Part shown: positions 6,696-14,900 of the stretch, piece by piece
Position numbering within the stretch: the stretch's first letter is position 1
Layout of the letters: every line of letters begins with the position of its first letter
Notes under the pieces: model-generated
Told to the model about the DNA's origin: nothing
The model's database searches: none
Seen by the model: only the letters and a program-made list of their open reading frames with translations
From: DALYJJ01 sp031969915
GTDB taxonomy: Bacteria > Acidobacteriota > Terriglobia > Bryobacterales > Bryobacteraceae
NCBI GenBank assembly: GCA_031969915.1
Contig: DALYJJ010000119.1
Span: 1-18,781, forward strand
Direction: 5' to 3'
DNA: 18,781 nt
Translations under genes and position numbers: made by a program

Positions 6696-7027
6696 GTTGC
6701 CAGGCCAGAACGGGACTGCTCGTGCCGCGGAGTTGCGGCCAGCCCTCGGTGGCCCACTGCACCGGTTGCGGCATGGCTTTGTGCGGACTGCACCTGGGCG
6801 GCGGTCAATGTCCGGACTGCCGCCTGGCGAGCGGCAACCCGGCGGGCGACGACGCGGAGCGCGACGCAGCCACGCGCAATCAATACTACGAGACCTACGG
6901 CGGGCCGTCGCAGTTCGGGGACGCCGCCTACTTCAGCGCGGGCGATCGCGCGTCGCTCCGTCCCGGCGTCATGGGCGCGGGTCTCGTCGCCGGCGGCGCG
7001 GCGGACTACGATCCGTTCGAGACATGA
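6692..7027 (+). CDS. Cys/His-rich (B-box-like) small protein
   Basis: This 111-aa protein has a dense metal-binding N-terminus: cysteines at 3, 15, 23, 26, 31, 40 and 43 and histidines at 22 and 34, in the spacing C15-x7-C23-x2-C26-x4-C31-x2-H34-x5-C40-x2-C43. This resembles a B-box-type or treble-clef zinc finger. The C-terminal part (about 50-111) is Gly/Ala/Asp-rich, low in hydrophobic residues, with aromatic clusters (YYETY, YFSAGD) and an acidic YDPFET end, so it is probably disordered. It likely acts as a protein-binding adaptor. Start and stop both overlap neighbouring genes by 4 nt (GTGA at 6692, ATGA at 7024). Without the coupling it could be dismissed as a chance reading frame, but the cysteine pattern and overlaps support it. 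Confidence 0.75.
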   Translation: MSCQARTGLLVPRSCGQPSVAHCTGCGMALCGLHLGGGQCPDCRLASGNPAGDDAERDAATRNQYYETYGGPSQFGDAAYFSAGDRASLRPGVMGAGLVAGGAADYDPFET

Positions 7028-8163
7028 GAGGCCGGCTGCTGTGGCTGACGGAGCATTATCCTCCGGGCAAGGGCGGCATGGCGGTGAGTTGCGCGCGGCT
7101 CGTGCGCGGCCTGCGCAAGCGCGGCCCGGTGCCGGTAGACCTGCTTGCGCTCGCGGGCGCGGGCGGCCCGGAGGTTTCCGAAAGGCCGGCCGATGGGGGC
7201 CTCGACATCTGGGTGCGCCGCGAGAAGTCGCCCGAGGTGGCGCCGAACCTGGCCTGGAGCGTTGTTCGCGAGCGCCACGCCGCGGAACCGTACCGGGGCG
7301 TGGTGGCCTTTGGGGCGTCCGGCGCGGGCCTTGTTGCCGCGACCTTTGGCGCGTGGCTTAACGCCCCGTGCGTGGTGCTGGTGCGCGGCAACGATCTGGA
7401 CCGCGATTGGTTTCTGCCGCGCCGGGGAGCCTGGGTGCGCGAGGCGCTGGCGCGCGCGGCGAGCATCGGCGCGGTCTCCACCGAAAAAGCCGAACGGATC
7501 GCCCGCTTGTATCCCGGCAAGCCGGTGGTCTGGACGCCGAACGGCGTCGATCCGCGGCGCTGGGAACTGCTGCCCGCCGACGAGCGGCAGCGCGACGAGA
7601 TCCGGCGGATGCTGGGCGCGGATTCGCGGCGCATCGTGGGCCTGTTCGGCGAACTGAAGTTCAAGAAGCGCATTCCGTTCTGGCTGGAGGCGGTGCGGGA
7701 CGCCGGTTTGCTCCCCCGCCTCGGCCTCGTGGTGGCAGGACAACTCGACGAAGACACCAGCCGCATTCTCGACGATCCGGCGATTGCGCCGCGCAGCGTA
7801 CGTTTTCCGTTCCTCCCCCAATCCGAATTGCCCGCGCTCTACGCGGCCTGCGATTTCATTGCCCTCCCTTCCGCCTTCGAAGGCATGCCCAACGTGCTGC
7901 TGGAAGCCGCGGCCTGCGGGGCCGTGCCGCTGGTTTCCGACGCCGGCGCGATGCGCGACGTGGTGGAGGACGGCGTCACTGGTTTCGTCTTCCGCGCCGA
8001 GGACCGGGACGCCGCGGGCGAGGCCACCCGCCGCGCACTCGAAAGCGGCAATGAGGATCTGGCGGCGATGTCGGCGGCCGTGCGGGCAATGATCCGCGAG
8101 AGGTTTTCGCCCGAGCGCGAAATCGACGTATTGACGGACCTGTTGCGGCAGGCAGGCGTGTGA
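7024..8163 (+). CDS. GT4-type glycosyltransferase
   Basis: This 379-aa protein is a GT-B fold family-4-like glycosyltransferase. The N-terminal domain opens with RLLWLTEHYPPGKGGMAVS (4-22), with the glycine-rich GKGGM loop, and contains the RGND block (121-124) and a TPNGVD motif (171-176) at the domain hinge. The donor-binding domain has GLFGELKFKK (207-216) and the complete E-x7-E signature: E286 and E294 in FEGMPNVLLEAAACGAVPLVSD. No signal or membrane segment is visible. It starts by ATGA overlap with the zinc-finger gene and ends by GTGA overlap with the next gene. It is only distantly similar to the first glycosyltransferase of the unit, so the two probably add different sugars. Confidence 0.9.
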   Translation: MRGRLLWLTEHYPPGKGGMAVSCARLVRGLRKRGPVPVDLLALAGAGGPEVSERPADGGLDIWVRREKSPEVAPNLAWSVVRERHAAEPYRGVVAFGASGAGLVAATFGAWLNAPCVVLVRGNDLDRDWFLPRRGAWVREALARAASIGAVSTEKAERIARLYPGKPVVWTPNGVDPRRWELLPADERQRDEIRRMLGADSRRIVGLFGELKFKKRIPFWLEAVRDAGLLPRLGLVVAGQLDEDTSRILDDPAIAPRSVRFPFLPQSELPALYAACDFIALPSAFEGMPNVLLEAAACGAVPLVSDAGAMRDVVEDGVTGFVFRAEDRDAAGEATRRALESGNEDLAAMSAAVRAMIRERFSPEREIDVLTDLLRQAGV

Positions 8164-9044
8164 CGGATCGGACCGTTCTTTACTGCGCGCCCGGCTCCGG
8201 GCTTGGCCATCTGAACCGGGCGCTGGCTGTGTGTCTCGAATTGCGCGAACTCGGAGTGAGCGCGCGCATCGTCACCAATTCGCCCTTCGCCGAAGGAGTC
8301 GCCCGGCTCGCGCGGTTCCCGATCGCCGGCATCGCAGGGGAGCACTGGCGCGAGGACGTGCGGTCCTATGCCGAGGCGTTGCGGCCCGCTTTGGTCATCG
8401 CCGACACGTTCCCTCGCGGAATGCGCGGGGAGTGGGAGAATGGCTTTCCGGCGCCGGCGGTTTACCTGGCCCGGCGTTTGAACACCGCGGCTACGGCGGC
8501 GTTGTTTGCCCGCTCGACGTGGGCCGAGGGTCTCGCTCTGATCGTTGAGGCAGAGCCTCTCGGCAGCGACCACGCCGCGATGCTTCGAGCAAGCGATCCG
8601 CCGGTGGAGAGCCTGCCGGGTCCCATCCGCCTGCGGCCCGGACTGATCGCAACGCCCATTCCCGCCCCGCTGGAGCGCCTCCTCGACGGCCAGCGATCGT
8701 GCCTGGTGGTGCATGGCGGGCCGGTGGAAGAGGTGTATCGGCTGATCGAAACGGCGCAGGGACGCGGCCCGGTGGCGGTGGTCACGCCGTGGAGTGTGCG
8801 TGCCGGCGAGGCGCCCGTGTTCGAGTACTATCCGGCGGGCAACATCGTCCATCGCGCCGGCCATGTGGTCACCGCCGCCGGCTACAACGCGATGGCGGAC
8901 ATGATGCACCTGCGGGAGCGCCACACGGCTGTTCCGTTTCCGCGCCGCTTCGATGATCAGGCAGCGCGGCTGGCGGCCTGGCGGGAAACGCCGGTGGACG
9001 GCACGCGCGAAGCGGCGCAGGCCATTGCGGCGTTGATGGTCTGA
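8160..9044 (+). CDS. MurG/GT28-like glycosyltransferase
   Basis: This 294-aa protein has the GT-B features of the MurG/UGT type. The N-terminal glycine loop is GSGLGHLNRAL (12-22). The C-terminal domain has AGHVVTAAGYNAMADMMHL (233-251) followed by VPFPRRFDDQ (258-267), where D266 and Q267 match the positions that grip the nucleotide-sugar in this class. It is shorter than MurG (about 355 aa), mainly because of a compact middle part. A central WAEGLALIVEAEPLG block and the loss of usual membrane-association hydrophobics suggest a soluble enzyme. GTG at 8160 overlaps the previous TGA (GTGA). The stop at 9042-9044 is followed by a -10-like hexamer for the next gene, so the coupled unit ends here. 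Confidence 0.8.
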   Translation: MTDRTVLYCAPGSGLGHLNRALAVCLELRELGVSARIVTNSPFAEGVARLARFPIAGIAGEHWREDVRSYAEALRPALVIADTFPRGMRGEWENGFPAPAVYLARRLNTAATAALFARSTWAEGLALIVEAEPLGSDHAAMLRASDPPVESLPGPIRLRPGLIATPIPAPLERLLDGQRSCLVVHGGPVEEVYRLIETAQGRGPVAVVTPWSVRAGEAPVFEYYPAGNIVHRAGHVVTAAGYNAMADMMHLRERHTAVPFPRRFDDQAARLAAWRETPVDGTREAAQAIAALMV

Positions 9045-9045
9045 A

Positions 9046-9051
9046 TATAAT
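9046..9051 (+). promoter_or_regulatory. -10-like TATAAT before the oxidoreductase gene
   Basis: A perfect TATAAT begins 2 nt after the stop of the glycosyltransferase cluster. No consensus -35 is seen; the best candidate is TTGCGG at 9025-9030 with a 15-nt spacer. It would give a leader of about 45 nt that holds a hairpin (9059-9076) and a strong ribosome site. Confidence 0.45.
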
Positions 9052-9058
9052 AGCGGTT

Positions 9059-9076
9059 CCCCGCCGCAACGCGGGG
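9059..9076 (+). other. Leader hairpin
   Basis: CCCCGC (9059-9064) pairs perfectly with GCGGGG (9071-9076) around the loop CGCAAC. No T-run follows. It may be an mRNA-stabilising or translation-tuning element of the oxidoreductase leader, or an inefficient terminator for the upstream unit. Confidence 0.4.
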
Positions 9077-9085
9077 CGTTCGCTC

Positions 9086-9094
9086 AGGAGGAGG
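9086..9094 (+). promoter_or_regulatory. Strong ribosome binding site
   Basis: AGGAGGAGG ends 4 nt before the ATG at 9099, the best Shine-Dalgarno match in the window apart from that before 15211. It fixes the start of the oxidoreductase gene. Confidence 0.7.
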
Positions 9095-9098
9095 CGGT

Positions 9099-10652
9099 AT
9101 GGCGGAACTCACCTATTCGCGGCGGCGGTTTTTCTTCTTCGGCTCGCTGCTGGCGGGCGCAGTGCCGGCAGGCGGCTATGGAAGCGTCACGTCTTTGCGG
9201 GCGCTCGGCTACAAGCCTTACTACAACAAGCTGAACGTGGCGGCCATCGGCTGCGGCGGCCAGGGCGCGGTGATCCTGAACGATGCCGCCCGCACGGAGA
9301 ACATCGTGGCTCTCTGTGACGTCGATCTGGCACGCGGGGGGCAGACTCTCAAGCGGTACGACAAGGTCCCGGTCTATCGCGATTTCCGCACGCTGCTGGA
9401 TAAAGAGGCGAAGAACATCGACGCCTGCACCATCGCCATTCCGGACTTCATGCACGCCACCGTCGCGCTGGCCTGCATGCAGCGCGGCAAGCACGTCTAC
9501 GTCGAAAAGCCACTCACCCGCACGCCGTGGGAAGCCCGGCTCCTGATGGACGCGGCGGCCAAGTACAAGGTCGCGACGCAAATGGGCAACCAGGGTTACT
9601 CGCACGAATGCCATCGCGTAGCGGCTGAGATCATTTGGTCGGGCGAGATCGGCGACGTCACCGAAGCGCACATCACCACCACCCCGGGAACGCATCCCAC
9701 GGGCTTGCAGTCCGTGCCGCCCGAGGAGTCCGTCCCCGAAACTCTGAACTGGGATGCGTGGCTGGGCGCTGCGCCCATGCGGCCGTTCAGCTCCTGGTAC
9801 GTGCCCTACAATTGGCGCGGCTTCTACGATTTCGGCACCGGCCAGATCGGCAATTGGGCCACGCACACCGCTGGGCCCGTGCATCACGCGCTGCAGTTAG
9901 GCGCGCCTTCGGCCGTAGAGTGCGTGAGCGTCGATGGCAAGAGCGATCTCACGTTTCCGAACCGCGCCACGGTGCGGTTGGATTTCCCGGCGCGGGGCGG
10001 GATGGCGGCGGTGAAAGTGTTCTATCACGACTCGGCCCGGTCCACCGACCCAGACGTGTACCGCGTACCCGGGATGGAACAGGAGAGCATCCTGCCGCCG
10101 ATGGACAACCTCGCCGAGAAGGGCCGCCCGACGGGACGCGGCGGACGGGCCTTCCCCGGAGCCGGAGGGCCGCCGCCGGGCGCCGGCGGGGGAAGGACTC
10201 GCCCCGCCGAAGGCGCGCCGCGCACGGGCGCAGGCGGGCCGGGTGTCCGCGTCTTCGGAGAGCGCGGCACTCCCGTTGAACCCGGCGTGCTCACCGGCAA
10301 CGGGGCGGTCTTCATCGGCACCAAGGGAGTTTTGGCCACGTGCAACCGGGGCGAAGGAGTCTGGCTGCTGCCCGCTGCGCGTTGGAAGGAATACGTGCTG
10401 CCTCCGCAGTTGCTCACACGGTCCCCAGGGCACATGCAGGACTGGATCCGCGCCTGCAAAGGCGGTGATCCTGCCTGTTCGGATTTCAAGATCGCGGCGC
10501 CGTTCGCCGAGTGGCTTGCTCTCGCCGCCATCGCCATGCGCGCCGGCGGCAAGCTCGATTGGGACAGCCAGAACCTGCGGTTTCCCAACCGGCCCGAAGC
10601 GAACCAGTATCTGCGGCCCGCGTTTCGCAAAGGGTGGGAGCTGAGGCTCTAG
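9099..10652 (+). CDS. Tat-exported Gfo/Idh/MocA family oxidoreductase
   Basis: This 517-aa protein is an NAD(P)-dependent sugar or cyclitol oxidoreductase, exported folded with its cofactor by the Tat system. The signal is at the N-terminus (SRRRFFFFGSLLAGA, twin arginine at 8-9). The Rossmann nucleotide loop is G51-C-G-G-Q-G56, and the family EKP motif is at 136-138 (YVEKPLT). The C-terminal beta-sheet domain follows. Residues about 342-384 form a Gly/Pro/Arg-rich insert, low complexity, inside the C-terminal domain, which is unusual for the family. At 517 aa it is longer than typical members (about 330-450), largely because of this insert. Tat-type members are common in Bryobacterales and Planctomycetes. 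The substrate is unknown. The gene ends 8 nt from the stop of the convergent DUF1552 gene. Confidence 0.9.
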   Translation: MAELTYSRRRFFFFGSLLAGAVPAGGYGSVTSLRALGYKPYYNKLNVAAIGCGGQGAVILNDAARTENIVALCDVDLARGGQTLKRYDKVPVYRDFRTLLDKEAKNIDACTIAIPDFMHATVALACMQRGKHVYVEKPLTRTPWEARLLMDAAAKYKVATQMGNQGYSHECHRVAAEIIWSGEIGDVTEAHITTTPGTHPTGLQSVPPEESVPETLNWDAWLGAAPMRPFSSWYVPYNWRGFYDFGTGQIGNWATHTAGPVHHALQLGAPSAVECVSVDGKSDLTFPNRATVRLDFPARGGMAAVKVFYHDSARSTDPDVYRVPGMEQESILPPMDNLAEKGRPTGRGGRAFPGAGGPPPGAGGGRTRPAEGAPRTGAGGPGVRVFGERGTPVEPGVLTGNGAVFIGTKGVLATCNRGEGVWLLPAARWKEYVLPPQLLTRSPGHMQDWIRACKGGDPACSDFKIAAPFAEWLALAAIAMRAGGKLDWDSQNLRFPNRPEANQYLRPAFRKGWELRL

Positions 10653-10660
10653 CCGCGAAC

Positions 10661-11962
10661 CTACAGGCCGGCCAGGCGCGAACTCGCGTCGCCGAACCGC
10701 TCGAGCGTCAGGCCCATCCGGTCCATGATCGACAAATACAAGCTGCACGCGCGGCGGTTATCGTCGCCCTGGTCCAGATAGTCCAGGATGCGCCCGGTCG
10801 GGAACGCGCCCCCGGAGAGTACCATCGGCATCTGCTCGGCGCCGTGCGCATCGCCGTCGAACAGGTTCGAGCAGCAGAGCAGAATCGAGTTGTCCCACAG
10901 CGAAGTGCCGCCCTCGTCGATCGCCTTCATCCGCTTTAGCAGGTAGGCGAACTGCTCAACGTGAAACTGGTTCGTACGCAGGTACATCGCCTCTGCTTCC
11001 GGCGCCTTGCCGTTGTGCGTCAGGTCCAGATGAAGACTGCCGTGAACGCCCCGCAGGAAGCCGAAGTTCATCTGCGACAGGTCGTTGTTCAACATGAGCG
11101 TCGCCAGGCGCGTCTTGTCCATCTGGAAGGCCAGGACGATCAGGTCGAGCATCAGCTTCATGTGATCGGGGACATCCTGCGGCAGGCGGTCCTCCGGGCG
11201 CGCCATGTTGGGCTTGTCCAGGGAAGGACGCCAGCCTTCCAGGCGGCGGTCCTGCGCGGCCCGCTCCAGCCGGCGTTCGATCCCGCGAATCGATTCCAGG
11301 TATTCGTCGAGCTTGCGGCGGTCCGTCGCGTTGAGCTTCGTTTGAAGCGATTTCGAGTCCTCGCGAACGGAGTCGAGAATGCTGCGGTCCAGTTGCCGCC
11401 CCGCTCCGTCGCCGGTGAGCAGATCGAACACGCGCGCCGGATAGATCTCCTTGGTTGCGGGCTTGGTCGGCGTGGCCCAGGAGATGCATGAGCCGTAGAT
11501 CATCGACAGGCCGTCTTCCAGGCGAAGCTCGTTGGGTTCGATGCCGAGCACCAGATTGGAGACGGGTGTCTCGTTCGCGAGGTGGCGCGCCAGAAGCTGG
11601 TCGAATGTCGTGCCGACGCGGATATCGGCGGGGTCAAGACTCACCGTCGCGCCGGACAGCAGGTTCGGCATGCGTCCCAGGTGGGGACTGGTGGAGAGCA
11701 TGGCCTGTTTATTGAACAGGCCGCGGAGGAAGATGATGTCGCTGGTGTGGGACTGCAGGGGCGCCAGGGCGGGACCGACTTCCATCTGCGCTCCAGAGCC
11801 CTTGGCCCACCAGTGCGCGGGCTCCACGCCGTTTGAGAAGTACACCGTGGCGAAGCGCAGCGGCGGCTTGGACGCCGCGGCCTTGGCGGACTGCGATTCG
11901 AACCAGGGAAGGGCGAGCGAGACGCCCGCGGCTCGGAGGAAATGGCGGCGCGTGGGTTTCAC
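10661..11962 (-). CDS. DUF1552 family Tat-exported protein
   Basis: This 433-aa protein has a twin-arginine signal (RRHFLRAAGVSLALPWFE, RR at 5-6) and a full-length DUF1552 domain. Visible blocks are RFATVYFSNGVEPAHWW, DIIFLRGLFNKQA, the IYGSCISW region and SNLFDGDAHGAEQMPMVLSGG, typical of the family. DUF1552 proteins are nearly always encoded beside DUF1592-type cytochromes, and no reaction has been assigned to them. It lies 4 nt inside the end of the upstream cytochrome gene (GTGA at 11959-11962), so both are translated as a coupled pair; the start is a GTG. A periplasmic partner of the cytochrome is the simplest reading. The plus-strand oxidoreductase gene ends 8 nt away, tail to tail. 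Confidence 0.92.
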   Translation of the reverse strand: MKPTRRHFLRAAGVSLALPWFESQSAKAAASKPPLRFATVYFSNGVEPAHWWAKGSGAQMEVGPALAPLQSHTSDIIFLRGLFNKQAMLSTSPHLGRMPNLLSGATVSLDPADIRVGTTFDQLLARHLANETPVSNLVLGIEPNELRLEDGLSMIYGSCISWATPTKPATKEIYPARVFDLLTGDGAGRQLDRSILDSVREDSKSLQTKLNATDRRKLDEYLESIRGIERRLERAAQDRRLEGWRPSLDKPNMARPEDRLPQDVPDHMKLMLDLIVLAFQMDKTRLATLMLNNDLSQMNFGFLRGVHGSLHLDLTHNGKAPEAEAMYLRTNQFHVEQFAYLLKRMKAIDEGGTSLWDNSILLCCSNLFDGDAHGAEQMPMVLSGGAFPTGRILDYLDQGDDNRRACSLYLSIMDRMGLTLERFGDASSRLAGL

Positions 11963-14900
11963 GGTAGGTCCTCACTGCGGTAGCGGAACTGGCGGCTGGT
12001 GACAATCGCGGTCGCCAGGTCGGAAAACGTTGCTTCATTGGGCTCGGACATCCGCTCCACCAGCGGCAGGTCCGACGCCAGCATCGTCCGGCCCAGAGCG
12101 TAGCCGATCAGCTTGGCGGCGAAGTTGCGCCTCACCTGCGGCTCTTTCGAATGAAGTGTGTTCAGGAGCCCCGGGATCCCTTCGTCGTCCTGAATCGGTT
12201 TGCCGTCGGGGTATTGGTGGCGCAGCCGGCCGACGGCATCGTACTTCTCAAACGGGAAGCCGAGGGGGTCGATGCGCGAATGGCATCCGGCGCACGCGGC
12301 GTTGCGCTGGTGCGCGGCCAGGCGCTCCTTGATGGTCAGGCCGCCGAAGGCCTTGTCGTCGCCCGGCAGCGAGCCGGCGTCGGCCGGTGGCGGCGGCGTG
12401 GGCGTACCGAGCACCCTCCGCAGAAGCCAGTCTCCGCGCTTCACGGGACTGGTGCGCAGCGGCGCCGACGTTGCCGTGAGGACCGCGCCCAGACGCAGCA
12501 TGCCGCCGCGTCCGAAGGCGCCGGCCGAAGGAAGCATCTCCAGCGCCAGCTTGGATGCGAACTCCTTCTTCACGCCGTAGTGCTGGGCCAGCGGGGCATT
12601 GAGGAAGGTGTAATCGGCGAACAGCATCTCGCGCAGCGGACGATTGCGGCGCACGATGTGGTCGAAAAAGGAAACGGCCTCTTCGTGCATCGCCGCTCGT
12701 ACTTCGGGAGTGAACTCGGGAAAACGCTTGGGGTCGACGCCGCGATACTCGTCGAAGCGGTAGAAGCCGAGCCACTGGCCGAAAAACTCGGCTGCCACGC
12801 GACGCGCCTTTTCGTCCGCGAGCATTCGCTTCACCTGACGGGCGAGGTTCTCAGGCTGTGCGAACTCGCCCGCCGCAGCGGCGCGACGGAGTTCGGCGTC
12901 CGGGATCGAGGACCACAGAAAGAAACTCAGGCGGCTCGCCAACTCGTGGCCGCTGAGCGCGCGTGCGGCCGGAGCGGCGGTGCCGTGCGCGGCGCCCGGC
13001 TCGAATCGATAAAGAAACGCCGGCGAAACCAGGATCCGTGCCACTAGCGCGCGGACGGCTTGCGGGTGGTCGTTCGAAACGGCCAGCGTCCGGGCGTAGA
13101 AATCGCGGAGCCGCGCCTGCTCGGCGGCGGTGAGCGGCCGGCGCCAGGCTGCCTCGGCCAACGCCAGGGCGCCGGCGACGTGGCCCGGACGCGCCGCTTT
13201 CTGCGCGGCCTGCACGCGCTGCCACTCCTCCTGCAACGGCGCGACGTAGGCGCGCATGTTGGCGGGAAGCGTGGCTGTGTCGATGGTGGCGATGGTCTTG
13301 CCGGCGAGCGCGTAGCCATGCTTTTCGGCCACGAAGCGGAGGATGGCGTCGTGGTAGTCGAAGGAAGCAAGAAGGTCGGACCAGGCAGCGTCGAGTTCGG
13401 CGCGCGTCGCATCGTCCAGGATCTTCTCCGATAAAAAGCGGTCAGTGCGGTAGTACTTCACCTGGATGTGATAGCGGTCCCGCTCCGGCTGGTTGTACGT
13501 GTTGTCAAACGGCGCCGGGATCGGGTCCTTGTCCGATGGCGCCGCTTCGCCGTGCGAGACCTGCGGGAACCGGCTGGCGAAGGCGAGCACGGCCTGGTTC
13601 CATCGCTGGTAACCGGCGTTCGCGGGATTGGCGATCAGCGCCCAGACCGGCGCGCCGCGCGTGGCCTCCGGGCGGTCCGAGAGCGTCGTGCGCAGGACCG
13701 CGTCTCCGGAGTACTGAGGATCCAGTGCCGCGGTGATATCGAGTTCGGCGGCGATCGCGCCGCCGGGCAACGCGATCTCGAACGAAGTCACGCCCACGCC
13801 GGTGGTGAAGCCTCGCGGGGCAGCGCCGAGCCGGCTCACCGTTTCCGTATCGAGCAGCCGCAGCAAAGGTTGCGGCGGTCCCAGCAGCCGGTCGGCGTTG
13901 CGCGTGCGCACCTGGGCGTCACGCCAAAGGAGCATCGGCTTGTCCTTGGCTTCAGCGTTTACCGAAAGCACGTTCAGGTAGACCTGCGCCCGGTTGCCGG
14001 AGCGGGCCCGGATGTTGACCCGGAAGCGGTGCGAAGCGGACGCCGCGATGGCATCACGGTGGATCACGAGCGCACGCTCGTCGCCCGCGCCGCCGGCCGC
14101 AGCGTCGCCAGCCGCGAAGAGCCAGCGCGGCCAGTCGAAGATGAACTTCTCGATCTCGACGCAGGCGGCACGAACCGCGGCTTCCCCCGCCTCCGGAGCG
14201 GGTAGCTCCCAGAAACGGCGGACGACCTCGGAGCCCGGATGGGCCGTTCCTTTCTCATTCATCGCGGTCCAGATGTGACGAACAAAGCGAGGACTGACGT
14301 GCTCACGCGCCGCCAACTCTTCGAGCGCGCCGCGCCGGTGACGATGCGCCCACGCGGCGTAGAAGGCCTTCCGGTAGATGTCCAGGCCGAAGGGCTTGCC
14401 GCCCTCTCCGGAGATGGCTCGGAACCCGTGCTGCTCGTAGATGCGCTGAATGCGGCGGATCGCCGAGAGTTCGAAGGCGCTGCGGCCGGGGTCTTCATAG
14501 AAGGAGAGCGGGCCCGCCCCGACGATCGCGTGACCGGCAACGCGGCGCGCACCTTCGAGGAAGCGCTCGAGGTTCGCCTCCTGCATGAACTGCACGTCGC
14601 CGAAGTTCGTGAACCCTTCGCCGCCGGCCGCGTCGGAGGCGAGATCCCCCTCGAACTTCAGGTCCAGTCCGGTCAGATCGCGGATGGCGTAAGCGTATTC
14701 TGCGCTCGTCAACCTCCGGGGCGAGACGCGGCCCGGGTCGCCCTGGTGCTTCTGAATGTAGGCGGAGAGAGACGTACGAATCCAATCCACCGCATGCTGG
14801 CGTTCGGCGGCGGTGGGCTGAGGCATGCGCGCCGGAGGCATCTGACCCGCTTCCAGCGCGGCAGCGACCTTCTGCCAGTGTTGGAAATCCGCGCCCACCG

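Noticed and set aside
10653..10660. Terminator between the convergent oxidoreductase and DUF1552 genes
   Set aside because: The gap is 8 nt and neither it nor the flanking coding ends form a stem followed by a T-run.
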